Notes: generated by a model not told the origin, from the letters alone. Shown: positions 38,283 to 47,550, counted from the first letter of the stretch. The stretch: DNA of 64,000 bases from Bradyrhizobium sp. NDS-1 (GCF_032918005.1 NZ_CP136628.1:7487501-7551500); one strand, 5' to 3'. Program-made: numbers and translations.

Positions 38283-39389
38283 CTACTCCGCCGCAGGGGC
38301 GATGCGCTCCGGAAACGCTGCTGCCAGCGCAGCACGATCCGGCTTCAGCACACCGCGCTCGGTGATGAGGCCGGTCACGAGCCGCGCCGGTGTCACGTCG
38401 AAGGCGTAGTTCGCGACCGGCGAACCCTCGGGGACGATACGCACCGTCTCCAACCTTCCATCTGCCGTGCGGCCGGTCATGTCGGTAACCTCGACGCCGC
38501 TGCGCTGCTCGATGGGAATGTCGCGGATACCGTCCTGGACGGCGAAATCGATCGTCGGTGACGGCAGTGCGACGTAGAACGGTACGCCGTTGTCGTGCGC
38601 GGCGAGCGCCTTCAGGTAGGTACCGATCTTGTTGCAGACGTCGCCATTGGCAGCAACGCGGTCCGTGCCGACGATGGCGAGGTCGACCATGCCATGCTGC
38701 ATCAGGTGCCCGCCGGTGTTGTCGGGGATCACCGTGTGCGGCACGCCGTGATGGCCGAGCTCCCAGGCGGTGAGGGAGGCGCCCTGGTTGCGCGGACGCG
38801 TCTCGTCGACCCAGACATGGATCTTGACGCCGCGCTCATGCGCAAGATAGATCGGCGCCGTCGCCGTGCCCCAGTCGACGGTGGCGAGCCAGCCGGCGTT
38901 GCAATGGGTGAGGACGTTGACCGTCTCACCCGGCTTCTTGGCCGCAATCGCCTCGATCAGCTTCAGGCCGTTGCCCGCAATGCCGCGGTTGATCTCGACA
39001 TCCTGCTCGACGATTTCGTCGGCGCGAGCGTAGGCCGCCTCGGCTCTTTCAATCGGATCAATCGGCGCCAGCGCCGCGCGCATCTCATCCAGCGCCCATT
39101 TCAGATTGATCGCCGTCGGCCGCGCCACGACGAGCGTATCGTAAGCGCGCTTCAGCCCGGCATCGGAGGCGTCCTCGCGCATGGCGAGCGCCATGCCATA
39201 GGCCGCGGTCGCACCGATCAGCGGTGCGCCGCGCACCAGCATGTCGCGAATGGCAACAGCGGCGTCTTCACACGATGTCAGCTTCGCGACGACGAACTCG
39301 TGCGGCAGCCGGCGCTGGTCGATCGCGCCGATCGACCAGCCGTCGCCTTCGCGCCAGATGCTGCGGAAATGCTTGCCGTCGACCTTCAT
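38283..39389 (-). CDS. mtnA: S-methyl-5-thioribose-1-phosphate isomerase
   Basis: A 368-residue MtnA. It converts methylthioribose-1-phosphate to methylthioribulose-1-phosphate in methionine salvage. Family signatures are [35 protein letters not shown], the catalytic Cys in [11 protein letters not shown], the catalytic Asp in [18 protein letters not shown], and the C-terminal [20 protein letters not shown]. It lies 30 bases downstream of mtnP and is certainly co-transcribed, giving two consecutive salvage steps. Later salvage genes (mtnB, C, D, K) are not in this window. Confidence 0.96.
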   Translation of the reverse strand: MKVDGKHFRSIWREGDGWSIGAIDQRRLPHEFVVAKLTSCEDAAVAIRDMLVRGAPLIGATAAYGMALAMREDASDAGLKRAYDTLVVARPTAINLKWALDEMRAALAPIDPIERAEAAYARADEIVEQDVEINRGIAGNGLKLIEAIAAKKPGETVNVLTHCNAGWLATVDWGTATAPIYLAHERGVKIHVWVDETRPRNQGASLTAWELGHHGVPHTVIPDNTGGHLMQHGMVDLAIVGTDRVAANGDVCNKIGTYLKALAAHDNGVPFYVALPSPTIDFAVQDGIRDIPIEQRSGVEVTDMTGRTADGRLETVRIVPEGSPVANYAFDVTPARLVTGLITERGVLKPDRAALAAAFPERIAPAAE

Positions 39390-39419
39390 GGCATTCTGCC
39401 TTTTCGTCCTTCTTGCGCC

Positions 39420-40295
39420 TCAACCGCGCAGGATGCGCCCGGCTACCGCATCGAGCTTCTTCAGAAGCTCGGGGTCCCTCGCCTCGGGCGCCGTGATCAG
39501 CGCCGTGTCGAGCGCACGGTCCGAGCCGATCGGACACGGCTCGTGCTCGCGCGGGAAATCCTTCGCCAACCGCGCCACCAGGGCCTTCGCCTTGTCGGCA
39601 TTCGACGTCAGCACACGGATGATGTCCTGAACGGTGACGGCATCGTGGTCGGGATGCCAGCAGTCGAAATCCGTCACCATTGCAACGGTGGCGTAACAGA
39701 TCTCCGCCTCGCGCGCGAGCTTCGCCTCGGGCATGTTGGTCATGCCGATCACCGAATAACCCAGCGTCTTGTAGGTCATGCTCTCCGCGTATGTGGAGAA
39801 TTGCGGCCCTTCCATGCAGACATAGGTCCCGCTACGCCCGATTGCGATGCCCTCGGCCTCGGCTGCTGCGGCCAGGTGAATGCGCAGCCGCGGCGAGACC
39901 GGATGCGCCATCGACACATGCGCGACGCAGCCCCGGCCGAAGAACGAACTCTCGCGCTTGTGGGTGCGGTCGACGAACTGATCGACGAGAACGAACGTGC
40001 CGGGCGGCAGTTCCTCTTTGAAGGAACCGCAGGCCGACAGCGAGATCAGGTCGGTGACCCCGGCGCGCTTCAACACGTCGATGTTGGCGCGATAGTTGAT
40101 GTCGGAGGGTGAGAGACGGTGGCCCTTGTCATGTCGCGGCAGGAACACGATTGGCAGGCCCGCGATGGTGCCACGCCTTAAGGCCGCCGACGGCTCACCC
40201 CAGGGGCTCTCGATCACCTCTTCGCGCGCACCCTCGAGGCCCGGCAGATCATAGATGCCCGAGCCGCCGATGATGCCCAATACCGCCTGCGTCAT
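39420..40295 (-). CDS. mtnP: S-methyl-5'-thioadenosine phosphorylase
   Basis: A 291-residue phosphorylase that splits methylthioadenosine, a polyamine and homoserine-lactone synthesis by-product, into adenine and methylthioribose-1-phosphate. Signatures are LGIIGGSGIYDLPGL at the N-terminus, FLPRHDKGHRLSPSDINYRANI (phosphate and substrate loop), YVCMEGPQFSTYAES, GMTNMPEAKLAREAEICYA and MVTDFDCWH. First gene of the mtnP-mtnA pair. The upstream region to 40420 must hold the promoter; no riboswitch was recognised. Confidence 0.96.
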   Translation of the reverse strand: MTQAVLGIIGGSGIYDLPGLEGAREEVIESPWGEPSAALRRGTIAGLPIVFLPRHDKGHRLSPSDINYRANIDVLKRAGVTDLISLSACGSFKEELPPGTFVLVDQFVDRTHKRESSFFGRGCVAHVSMAHPVSPRLRIHLAAAAEAEGIAIGRSGTYVCMEGPQFSTYAESMTYKTLGYSVIGMTNMPEAKLAREAEICYATVAMVTDFDCWHPDHDAVTVQDIIRVLTSNADKAKALVARLAKDFPREHEPCPIGSDRALDTALITAPEARDPELLKKLDAVAGRILRG

Positions 40296-40422
40296 ACCTG
40301 CTCCACCCTATCGGCCCCGTGCGACATGGTTAAGCTATGCCAGTTTTGGAGCGGTTTTGGAACGGGGGTGGGGGAATGATGCCGGTGGTGTGAGGAGCAA
40401 TGATGCCCGGGCCTCACACTCA

Positions 40423-40553
40423 GTGTCGTCCCTGCGAATGCAGGGACCCGTAACCACAGGCCGTCGTTTGGCGGAGACTCATCGTTCGGTACTTCGACCG
40501 TCAAAGGTCGATAGATTCCGCGGCACGGGTCCCTGCATGTGCAGGGACGACAC
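40423..40553. repeat. Dispersed intergenic palindrome, family C (GTCGTCCCTGCGAA type)
   Basis: GTGTCGTCCCTGCGAATGCA at the left pairs with TGCAGGGACGACAC at the right, and GGGACCCGT pairs with ACGGGTCCC inside. The 40296-40560 gap also holds the mtnP promoter region, with nothing else recognisable. A second copy lies at 44361, so two copies bracket the carrier-protein/ligase cluster. Confidence 0.78.
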
Positions 40554-40560
40554 CGCTTGC

Positions 40561-40833
40561 TTAAGCCGCGTTCGCCAGCCGCAGCTGGGTCGTGACCATG
40601 CGCTCCAGCGTCTCGACGGACTGGAAGTTCTCCGGAGTGATCTCGGATTGTGGGATGGTGAAGTCGAACTCGGCTTCCACCCCGAGCATCAGATTGACCA
40701 TGTCCATCGAGGTCAGGCCGACGTCGACGAGCTTGGCAGACGGCGTGACGTCGGCGGTGAGCGAATTCTGTTCGAGGATGCCCTTCACCAGCTTGATGAT
40801 GCGATTGCGCAATTCGGTATCAAAGGCTTGCAT
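40561..40833 (-). CDS. Acyl (aminoacyl) carrier protein
   Basis: A 90-residue carrier protein. The phosphopantetheine attachment site is Ser42 in VDVGLTSMDMV, and the following helix VNLMLGVEAEFDFTIP matches the acyl carrier fold. The ATG at 40833 (MQAFDTE) follows GGGA; a TTG two codons earlier is less likely. The LTSMD context differs from the DSL motif of fatty-acid ACP and is typical of small stand-alone carrier proteins. It is divergent from a dehydrogenase and an amino acid:[carrier protein] ligase gene. In Bradyrhizobium and Agrobacterium such ligases charge a dedicated neighbouring carrier, so this is the likely substrate of the 42464 enzyme. Confidence 0.9.
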   Translation of the reverse strand: MQAFDTELRNRIIKLVKGILEQNSLTADVTPSAKLVDVGLTSMDMVNLMLGVEAEFDFTIPQSEITPENFQSVETLERMVTTQLRLANAA

Positions 40834-41191
40834 CGGCAAATTCCCATGTGTCTGTCAAAAGGTCGGACCGGCTTCCGGCTACGATGGGCACAGCCTGCCG
40901 GTCCCGCAATGGGCGGCACTCATACTTCGCGTTTCTTAGTAAACGATGACTCAGATTGTCTGGAATTCGGGCTTCTTCCGGATTCCTAACGTGGTGCTGG
41001 AAAAACGGGAGAGGCAAACAACCCGGCCTTAACTGTTTGTTCGGAATTCGACTTTGTTTACCTTCTATTTCATCGACGAATTTGAATTAAATCCGTAGCC
41101 TCGTCTCACAAGCAAAGATGGCCGGAGGATCGCTGACGCGCATCGTGAATGATGCCGGCGATCTCGAACGGCGAACCGGAGGCGGACGAGC
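40834..41191. promoter_or_regulatory. Divergent intergenic region of the carrier-protein cluster
   Basis: A 358-base gap between the carrier protein (minus) and the dehydrogenase homologue (plus), visibly more AT-rich than its surroundings, especially 40935-41100. It must carry two divergent promoters. GGAATTCG occurs twice (near 40972 and 41042). A 25-codon open frame with ATG at 41118 ends in an ATGA overlap with the dehydrogenase start. No firm -35/-10 pair or known operator was found. Confidence 0.5.
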
Positions 41192-42409
41192 ATGAACGTG
41201 CGTGAAGCGGTCCTCACTGTCGACGAAACGCAGACGAGCTTCCTGGAGCAGGGGCCCTCTCTGATCGAACGGGCAGCCCGGACTGCAGCCGCTGCGGCGG
41301 CCGACGCCGATGGGGTCGATCGCGACGCTCGTTTCCCGCGCAAGGCTTTCGAGGTCGCGCGCGAGCAAAAACTGCTCGGCGTCATGATCCCGGTCGAGTT
41401 CGGCGGCTTCGGTGCCTCCATCTACGACGTCACCGACATCTGCTACACGCTCGGACGCGCCTGCGCCTCGACCGCTATGATCTACGCGATGCACCAGACC
41501 AAGGTCGCCTGCGTCGTCAGGCACGGCCACGGCATCCCCTGGATGGAAACCATGATGCGCCGGGTCGCCCGCGACCAGTGGCTGCTCGCCTCCTCCACCA
41601 CCGAGGGCCAGAACGGCGGCAACATCCGCGCCAGCGCCGCCGCCGTCGACCACGCCGGTGACACGGTTTCGCTGGTGCGTGACGCCACCGTGATCTCCTA
41701 CGGCGCCGAGGCCGACGGTCTCGTCACCATCGCCCGCCGCGCCACCGAGGCCGCCGCCTCCGACCAGGTGCTGCTGGCGCTTGCCAAGGACGATTATTCG
41801 CTGAAGCGGACGCTGGGCTGGGAAACGCTCGGCATGCGCGGCACCTGCTCGACCGGCTTCGAGCTGAAGGTTGATTGCCCCGCCGACCGGGTCTTCCCCG
41901 AATCCTACGACAAGATCCACGCCCAGACCATGACGCCGTTCGCACATCTTTGCTGGTCCTCGGCCTGGGCCGGCATCGCCGCCGCGGCCGTGACCCGCGC
42001 GCAGGCCTTCATCCGCAAGGCGGCCCGCAGCTCCGGCGGCCAGATGCCCCCGGCCGCGGCGCACTTCGCCGCCGCCAAGATGTCGCTGGCCAAGCTGCGC
42101 GCGCTGATCGCTGCCAACACCGACGCTTTCGCCCGCGCCGAGCATGACGAGCGCGCGCTCGGCTCGCTCGACTTCCAGTCCTCGATCACGCTTCTGAAGG
42201 TGCAGGCCTCCGAGCTCGCGGTCGAGACCGTGATGCATGCGATGCGCACTTCCGGCCTCTCCGGCTACCGCAACGACGGCGAGTTCACCATGGGGCGGCA
42301 CCTCCGCGACGTGCTGTCGTCCCCGATCATGATCAACAACGACCGCATTCTGGCCAATGCCGCGACATCGACGCTGATGAGCGGCGTGCCGACCAGCCTT
42401 CGTGATTGA
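41192..42409 (+). CDS. Acyl-CoA dehydrogenase-family protein of the aminoacyl-carrier cluster
   Basis: A 405-residue acyl-CoA dehydrogenase-fold protein. The N-terminal helical domain (about 20-130) has KLLGVMIPVEFGGFGAS and ASTAMIYAMHQ. The middle beta domain begins TTEGQNGGNIRAS where ordinary dehydrogenases have TEPxAGSD. The C-terminal helical domain ends MGRHLRDVLSSPIMINNDRIL. GGAGG lies upstream of the ATG. Sequence departures at the usual FAD/CoA motifs suggest a non-standard substrate. Being between a carrier protein and an aminoacyl:carrier ligase, it may oxidise or otherwise act on a carrier-bound aminoacyl group (inference; no direct evidence in sequence). Confidence 0.85.
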   Translation: MNVREAVLTVDETQTSFLEQGPSLIERAARTAAAAAADADGVDRDARFPRKAFEVAREQKLLGVMIPVEFGGFGASIYDVTDICYTLGRACASTAMIYAMHQTKVACVVRHGHGIPWMETMMRRVARDQWLLASSTTEGQNGGNIRASAAAVDHAGDTVSLVRDATVISYGAEADGLVTIARRATEAAASDQVLLALAKDDYSLKRTLGWETLGMRGTCSTGFELKVDCPADRVFPESYDKIHAQTMTPFAHLCWSSAWAGIAAAAVTRAQAFIRKAARSSGGQMPPAAAHFAAAKMSLAKLRALIAANTDAFARAEHDERALGSLDFQSSITLLKVQASELAVETVMHAMRTSGLSGYRNDGEFTMGRHLRDVLSSPIMINNDRILANAATSTLMSGVPTSLRD

Positions 42410-42463
42410 GTGCTTTGCGACTGAACCAACAAGAACAATTTTGAGATAGCAGGATATCGACCC

Positions 42464-43444
42464 ATGAACATTGCCGTCCTCCCCGACTCGCCCGCGACCG
42501 CGCCGCAGATGATTGATCCCCTCGATCACCTCGCCGACAAGCTGTTCCACCGCATGGGCGCCGACGGTGTCTATGCCCGTACCGCACTCTATGAAGGCAT
42601 CGTCGAGAAGCTCGCTACGCTGATCACGAGCCATCGCGAGTCCGGCACCGAGGTCATGCGCTTTCCCCCGGTCATGAGCCGGGCTCAGCTGGAGAAATCC
42701 GGCTACCTCAAGAGCTTTCCGAACCTGCTCGGCTGCGTTTGCGGCCTGCACGGGACCGAACGCGAGATCAACGCCGCGGTGAGCCGCTTCGATGCCGGCG
42801 GCGACTGGACCTCATCGCTCTCGCCGGCCGATCTCGTGCTGTCGCCGGCGGCTTGCTATCCGGTCTATCCGATCGCGGCGAGTCGCGGACCCTTGCCGAA
42901 GAGCGGCCTGCGTTTCGACGTCGCCGCGGATTGCTTCCGCCGCGAGCCGTCCAAGCATCTCGACCGGCTGCAATCGTTCCGAATGCGCGAATATGTCTGC
43001 ATCGGCAGCCCCGACGACGTCGCCGATTTCCGCGAGCGCTGGATGGTGCGCGCGCAGAAGATCGCGACCGATCTCGGCCTCACCTTTCGCGTCGACTATG
43101 CCAGCGACCCCTTCTTCGGCCGCGTCGGCCAGATGAAGGCGGTGAGCCAGAAGCAGCAGCAGCTCAAGTTCGAGCTCCTCATTCCGCTGCGCTCGGAAGA
43201 GCAGCCGACGGCCTGCATGAGCTTCAACTATCACCGCGAGCATTTCGGCACGACCTGGGGAATCCAGGACGCCAACGGTGAGCCAGCCCACACCGGGTGC
43301 GTCGCCTTCGGCATGGACCGGCTGGCTGTCGCCATGTTCCACACCCACGGCACCGACCTTTCCGCCTGGCCCGCCAAGGTGCGTGACGTCCTGGGCCTGC
43401 AGTCGCAGGTCACGGCCGACGCCCATGTCGAAGGCTGGCGCTAA
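42464..43444 (+). CDS. Amino acid:[carrier protein] ligase (truncated seryl-tRNA-synthetase-like, class II)
   Basis: A 326-residue class II aminoacyl-tRNA-synthetase-like enzyme without the N-terminal tRNA-binding coiled coil. Motif 2 is FRREPSK...FRMREYV starting at residue 158. Motif 3 is AFGMDRLAVAMF (GMDR at 283-286). Cys residues in LSPAACYPVYP, ADCFRRE and the zinc-site region match the atypical SerRS lineage. Enzymes of this family, first characterised from Bradyrhizobium japonicum and Agrobacterium, load glycine or alanine onto the phosphopantetheine of a small carrier protein instead of tRNA. The carrier is the neighbour at 40561-40833. The downstream fate of the aminoacyl group is not established. 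Which amino acid is used cannot be decided by eye. Confidence 0.93.
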   Translation: MNIAVLPDSPATAPQMIDPLDHLADKLFHRMGADGVYARTALYEGIVEKLATLITSHRESGTEVMRFPPVMSRAQLEKSGYLKSFPNLLGCVCGLHGTEREINAAVSRFDAGGDWTSSLSPADLVLSPAACYPVYPIAASRGPLPKSGLRFDVAADCFRREPSKHLDRLQSFRMREYVCIGSPDDVADFRERWMVRAQKIATDLGLTFRVDYASDPFFGRVGQMKAVSQKQQQLKFELLIPLRSEEQPTACMSFNYHREHFGTTWGIQDANGEPAHTGCVAFGMDRLAVAMFHTHGTDLSAWPAKVRDVLGLQSQVTADAHVEGWR

Positions 43445-44357
43445 CCAAACGAGGCCTGTCATTTCCACGGGTAAGACGAGCGCGATTCACACCAAGGTGC
43501 GATGCCGCGAGATTACCGAGTCCGACGCGGAAGCGATCGCGGACCTGTTGACGCGCGGCTTCGTGGGCCGCTCGCGCGACTATTGGATCCAGGGTCTGCG
43601 CCGGCAGGCCTTCCGCTCCGTGCCGGAGGGCTATCCGCGCTTCGGCTACATGCTCGATAGTGACGGCACGCCGGTCGGCGTGCTGCTGCTGATCTACACC
43701 ACACGCAAGAACGGCGAAGAGACCGCCATCCAGTGCAACCTGTCGAGCTGGTATGTCGATCCGGCCTACCGCAACTATGCCCCGCTGCTGACCAAGATCG
43801 CGCAGCGGCACAAGGACGTGACCTATTTCAACATCAGTCCGGCGCCGTGGACCTGGCCGATCATCGAAACGCAGGGCTTTCAGGCCTATTGCCGCGGCCT
43901 ATTCTTCTCGGTCCCTGCACTGGCGCGCGTCCCGCGCTGGAGCAAGATCGAGGTCATCTCGCCTCATGCCAAGACGATCGAAGGGCTCTCCGAAGCAGAG
44001 ACCGAGCTCCTGACACGGCACGCGCGCTACAACTGCCTCAGCTTCGTCTGCCGCACGCCGAAGGGAACATTCCCCTTCATCCTGCAACCTGTGCGCATCC
44101 GCCGCGGCTTCATTGCGCCTCCTGCGATGAAGCTGATCTACTGCCGCAGCGCTGCCGAATACGTCGCTTGCGCAGGCCGCATCGGCCGGCTGCTGCTCCG
44201 GCTCGGCAAGATCTCGGTGGCGATCGATTCCAACGGCCCGATTCCCGGCCTCGTCGGTATTTATACAGAGCGGCGCGGTCGGAAATATTTCAAGGGCCCG
44301 CATCGGCCACAGCTCGGCGATCTCACGGATACGGAACTCGTGTTGTACGGGCCGTAG
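43425..44357 (+). CDS. GNAT-like acyltransferase of the aminoacyl-carrier cluster
   Basis: A 310-residue protein, starting from an ATG at 43425 that overlaps the ligase gene by 20 bases; GTG at 43497 is an alternative. The N-terminal half (about 25-165) resembles a GNAT acetyltransferase fold: VRCREITESDAEAIADLL, GYMLDSDGTPVGVLLLIY and WYVDPAYRNYAPLLTKIA. The C-terminal half (about 180-310) has no domain I recognise but could be a second degenerate GNAT lobe (YCRSAAEYVACAGRIGRLL). The overlap indicates coupling with the ligase. It is a candidate for transferring the carrier-bound aminoacyl group to an acceptor (inference). Confidence 0.78.
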   Translation: MSKAGANQTRPVISTGKTSAIHTKVRCREITESDAEAIADLLTRGFVGRSRDYWIQGLRRQAFRSVPEGYPRFGYMLDSDGTPVGVLLLIYTTRKNGEETAIQCNLSSWYVDPAYRNYAPLLTKIAQRHKDVTYFNISPAPWTWPIIETQGFQAYCRGLFFSVPALARVPRWSKIEVISPHAKTIEGLSEAETELLTRHARYNCLSFVCRTPKGTFPFILQPVRIRRGFIAPPAMKLIYCRSAAEYVACAGRIGRLLLRLGKISVAIDSNGPIPGLVGIYTERRGRKYFKGPHRPQLGDLTDTELVLYGP

Positions 44358-44360
44358 GTT

Positions 44361-44502
44361 GTCGTCCCTGCGAACGCAGGAACCCATACCGCGTGATCTA
44401 TCTCGAAGCCACGATGGTGGTACCGCAGGAAGGTCCGTTCACTTCCAATCTTCGCCAAATTCCTTCCTGTAGTTGCGAGTCCCTGCGTTCGCAGGGATGA
44501 CA
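44361..44502. repeat. Dispersed intergenic palindrome, family C
   Basis: GTCGTCCCTGCGAACGCAGG and CCTGCGTTCGCAGGGATGAC form the outer arms, each with its own small internal hairpin. The 325-base gap 44358-44682 contains this element and then a GC-rich stretch up to the GGDEF-EAL gene in which I see no gene or clear promoter. Confidence 0.78.
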
Positions 44503-44682
44503 CCTTATATGTTGCGTCCTCCCGGCCAACTCTTGCGGGCACCTCGGCAATCAAGACCCGCTATCCATCCCGGTCACCCTCCGTAAACTACCGCGCTTAA
44601 GGGAATTTTCCCGCCTCTTCGCTACGCTCGGTGGCTGAACTAGGTTGCGTTAATCTATTGCCCGCCGAGACCTGCCGAACCC

Positions 44683-47550
44683 ATGACGTCGACCCGCGAC
44701 AATGAGCTTGGTGCACGCCGCGAGCAGGGCCCGGAGGCCCTGGTCGCGCTGAGCCAGCTTGCGCTCGACCACATGGAGCAGGGCGTCTGCGTCTACGATG
44801 CCGACAACCGCATCGTGCTGATCAATCAGAGCTACTTGTCGCTGTTCGACATGTCGCCCGACATCGTGCGGGTGGGCACGAGTTACCGCGAAGTACTCGC
44901 GCACAGCGCCGAACGCGGCAACTTTCCGGAAGGCGAGCTCGACGCGCTGTATTCGGCGCGGATCGCGCAGATCGCAGGGGGAAAGCCGTTCCGGACCGAG
45001 CAGCGTCTTGGAACCGGTCACGTCATGTCGCTCGAGCTGAAGCCGCTTCCCGGCGGCGGCTGGATGACGATCTGCGACGACGTCAGCCGTCTCGCCCGCC
45101 TCGAAGCAGAATTGCGCGTGCAGACCGAGCGCAGCCAGCACGCGCTCTCCAACATGTCGCACGGCCTCATCATGTACGATGCCGAGAGCCGCGTCGTCGT
45201 CTGCAACGAACGTTTCCTGAACCTCTACAACCTCGACCCCGAGATCGTGAGGCCAGGGGTCCCGCATTCCACGGTGATCGACCATTGGGTGTCGCGCGGC
45301 AATTCGCCGGGCATGCCGGCCGACGAATTCCAGAGCTCCAGGTTGGAGGACGTGCGCGCCAGAAAGGCGAAATCCCTGCTGGTGATGCGTTATGACGGAC
45401 GGATGGTGCAGGCGGTCTCGCGCTTCCTGCCCGACGGCGGCTGGGTGACCGTGCACGAGGACGTCACGGAGCGGCTGCAATATGAGGAAACGCTGAGGCA
45501 GCAGAACTTCATCCTCGACGCGGCTCTGGAGAACATGGCGCACGGGCTCGCCTTCTACGACAGCGATATGCGCCTGCGCGTCTGCAACACCACCTATCGC
45601 GAGATCTTCCGGCTATCGCCGGAGGAGACCAGGGCCGGCACACATCTCTCCGAGCTGATCGAGCGGTCGATTGCGAACGGCGCCTTTGCTTCCGAATACA
45701 GCACTCAACAACTGCTGGAAGCAGCTCGCGCGAGAATCGCGGGCCGCGATTCTTCGCCGATGCGCCGGCGCATGTCCAACAGCACCGTGATCTCGGTCCG
45801 CTATTGCACACTGGCTGAGGGCGGCTTCGTCGCCACCTATGAGGATATCACCGAGCGGGAACACGCGATCGAGGAGCTGAGCGAACAGTACCGGCGTTTC
45901 GACGCGGCGCTGAACAACATGAGCCAGGGCCTGTGCATGCTCGATGCGAGCCTGCGCGTGATCGTCTGCAATCGCCGCTATATCGAGATGTACGGACTGT
46001 CGCCTGATATCGTGAAGCCCGGCGTCTCGATGCGCGAGATCATGGAGCACAGCTGCGAGCTCGGCATCCACCCGAACATGACGGGCGCCAGGCTTTATGC
46101 CGACTACGTCGAACGGCTCCGCGAAGGCGAGCATACTCTGCACCGGCATTTGAACGACGGCCGCATCATCAAGCTCAATCACAAACGCATGGAGCTGGGC
46201 GGCTGGGTCGTCACCTATGAGGACGTCACCGAGCGTCACAAGGCCCAGGCCCGCGTCGCGCATATGGCGCGCCACGATTCGCTCACCGACCTGCCCAACC
46301 GCACGCTGTTCCGCGAGAAGATGGGCGAGGGACTGAACCAGGTCGCGATCGCCGGCGGCGCGATGGCGGTGCTGTGCTTCGACCTCGACAATTTCAAGAC
46401 CGTGAACGACCGCCTCGGCCATGCCGCCGGCGACCGCCTGCTGCGCTGGGTCGCAGCGCGTCTGAAGGAGAATGTTGGCGAGCACGACACCGTCGCACGC
46501 CTCGGCGGTGACGAGTTCGCGGTGCTCCAGCGCGGACCGCAGCCGCAATCGGCGGAAAAACTCGCCCGGCGCCTGGTCGAGGTCATCGGCCACCCTCCAC
46601 CGCTGGGAAACCAGTCGATCCATGTCGGCGCCTCGGTCGGCATCGCGATCGCGCCCGACCACGGGCTCGATGCCGACGAGTTGATGAAATGCGCCGACCT
46701 TGCGCTGTACCAGGCCAAGGCCAAGGGGCGCGGCGCCTATCAGCTGTTCGAGCCCGAGATGGAAGAAGAGGCGCGCAGCCGGCACGCACTGGAGCACGAT
46801 CTGCGCAGCGCGCTCGAGGCGCGCGAGTTCCATCTGGTGTTCCAGCCGCAGATGCGGCTCGATTCGTCCGAGCTCACCGGGTTCGAGGCGCTGCTGCGCT
46901 GGAAACATCCCTCCCGCGGTTTGGTCTCTCCCGCCGAGTTCATTCCGATCGCCGAGGAGAACGGGCTGATCGTTCCGATCGGCGAATGGGTGCTGCGCAG
47001 CGCCTGTGCGACCGCCGTGTCCTGGCCCGACGTCACCGTCGCGGTGAACTTGTCGCCGGTGCAGTTCCGCTCGCGCGGGCTGGTGACGATGGTCACGAGC
47101 GCGCTGGCCGAAGCGGGCCTGCCGCCGCAGCGGCTCGAGCTCGAGGTCACCGAGACGGCGCTGCTCGACGACAGCGAGGCGACGATCGAAATCCTGCACC
47201 AGCTCCGCGCGCTGGGAGTACGCGTCAGCCTCGACGATTTCGGGGTCGGCTATTCCTCGCTGAGCTATCTGCGCAAATTTCCGTTCGATCGCATCAAGAT
47301 CGACCGCTCCTTCGTCGGCACGCTCGGCGAATGTCCGGAGAGCGTGGCCATCGTCCGCACCATCGCAAGCCTTGGCTCCGTGCTCGGCGTCGAAACGACG
47401 GCGGAGGGTGTGGAGACCGAGAAGCAACTCGACTTCGTCCGCGAATGCGGCTGCACCGCCGTGCAAGGCTATTATTTCGGCAAGCCCTGCCCCGCATCGG
47501 AGGTCGGCCGCACCATCGAGACGCTGAACACGGTCCGGCGCGTGGCGTAG
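44683..47550 (+). CDS. Bifunctional diguanylate cyclase/phosphodiesterase with four PAS domains (PAS-7 x4, GGDEF, EAL)
   Basis: A 955-residue cytoplasmic c-di-GMP protein. Four consecutive PAS-7-type domains (about 20-140, 145-265, 270-395, 400-525) share the pattern NM(S/A)xGLxxYDxxxRxxxCNxxYxxxxxxxP. The GGDEF domain has intact GGDEF at 608-612, so cyclase activity is likely. The inhibitory RxxD site five residues upstream is GEHD, i.e. lost. The EAL domain keeps EALLRW (EAL at 735-737), NLSPVQF, VTETALL, DDFGVGYSSL, KIDRSFV and AEGVET, so phosphodiesterase activity is also likely. PAS repeats suggest sensing of redox, light or small ligands. No transmembrane segments seen. Confidence 0.93.
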   Translation: MTSTRDNELGARREQGPEALVALSQLALDHMEQGVCVYDADNRIVLINQSYLSLFDMSPDIVRVGTSYREVLAHSAERGNFPEGELDALYSARIAQIAGGKPFRTEQRLGTGHVMSLELKPLPGGGWMTICDDVSRLARLEAELRVQTERSQHALSNMSHGLIMYDAESRVVVCNERFLNLYNLDPEIVRPGVPHSTVIDHWVSRGNSPGMPADEFQSSRLEDVRARKAKSLLVMRYDGRMVQAVSRFLPDGGWVTVHEDVTERLQYEETLRQQNFILDAALENMAHGLAFYDSDMRLRVCNTTYREIFRLSPEETRAGTHLSELIERSIANGAFASEYSTQQLLEAARARIAGRDSSPMRRRMSNSTVISVRYCTLAEGGFVATYEDITEREHAIEELSEQYRRFDAALNNMSQGLCMLDASLRVIVCNRRYIEMYGLSPDIVKPGVSMREIMEHSCELGIHPNMTGARLYADYVERLREGEHTLHRHLNDGRIIKLNHKRMELGGWVVTYEDVTERHKAQARVAHMARHDSLTDLPNRTLFREKMGEGLNQVAIAGGAMAVLCFDLDNFKTVNDRLGHAAGDRLLRWVAARLKENVGEHDTVARLGGDEFAVLQRGPQPQSAEKLARRLVEVIGHPPPLGNQSIHVGASVGIAIAPDHGLDADELMKCADLALYQAKAKGRGAYQLFEPEMEEEARSRHALEHDLRSALEAREFHLVFQPQMRLDSSELTGFEALLRWKHPSRGLVSPAEFIPIAEENGLIVPIGEWVLRSACATAVSWPDVTVAVNLSPVQFRSRGLVTMVTSALAEAGLPPQRLELEVTETALLDDSEATIEILHQLRALGVRVSLDDFGVGYSSLSYLRKFPFDRIKIDRSFVGTLGECPESVAIVRTIASLGSVLGVETTAEGVETEKQLDFVRECGCTAVQGYYFGKPCPASEVGRTIETLNTVRRVA

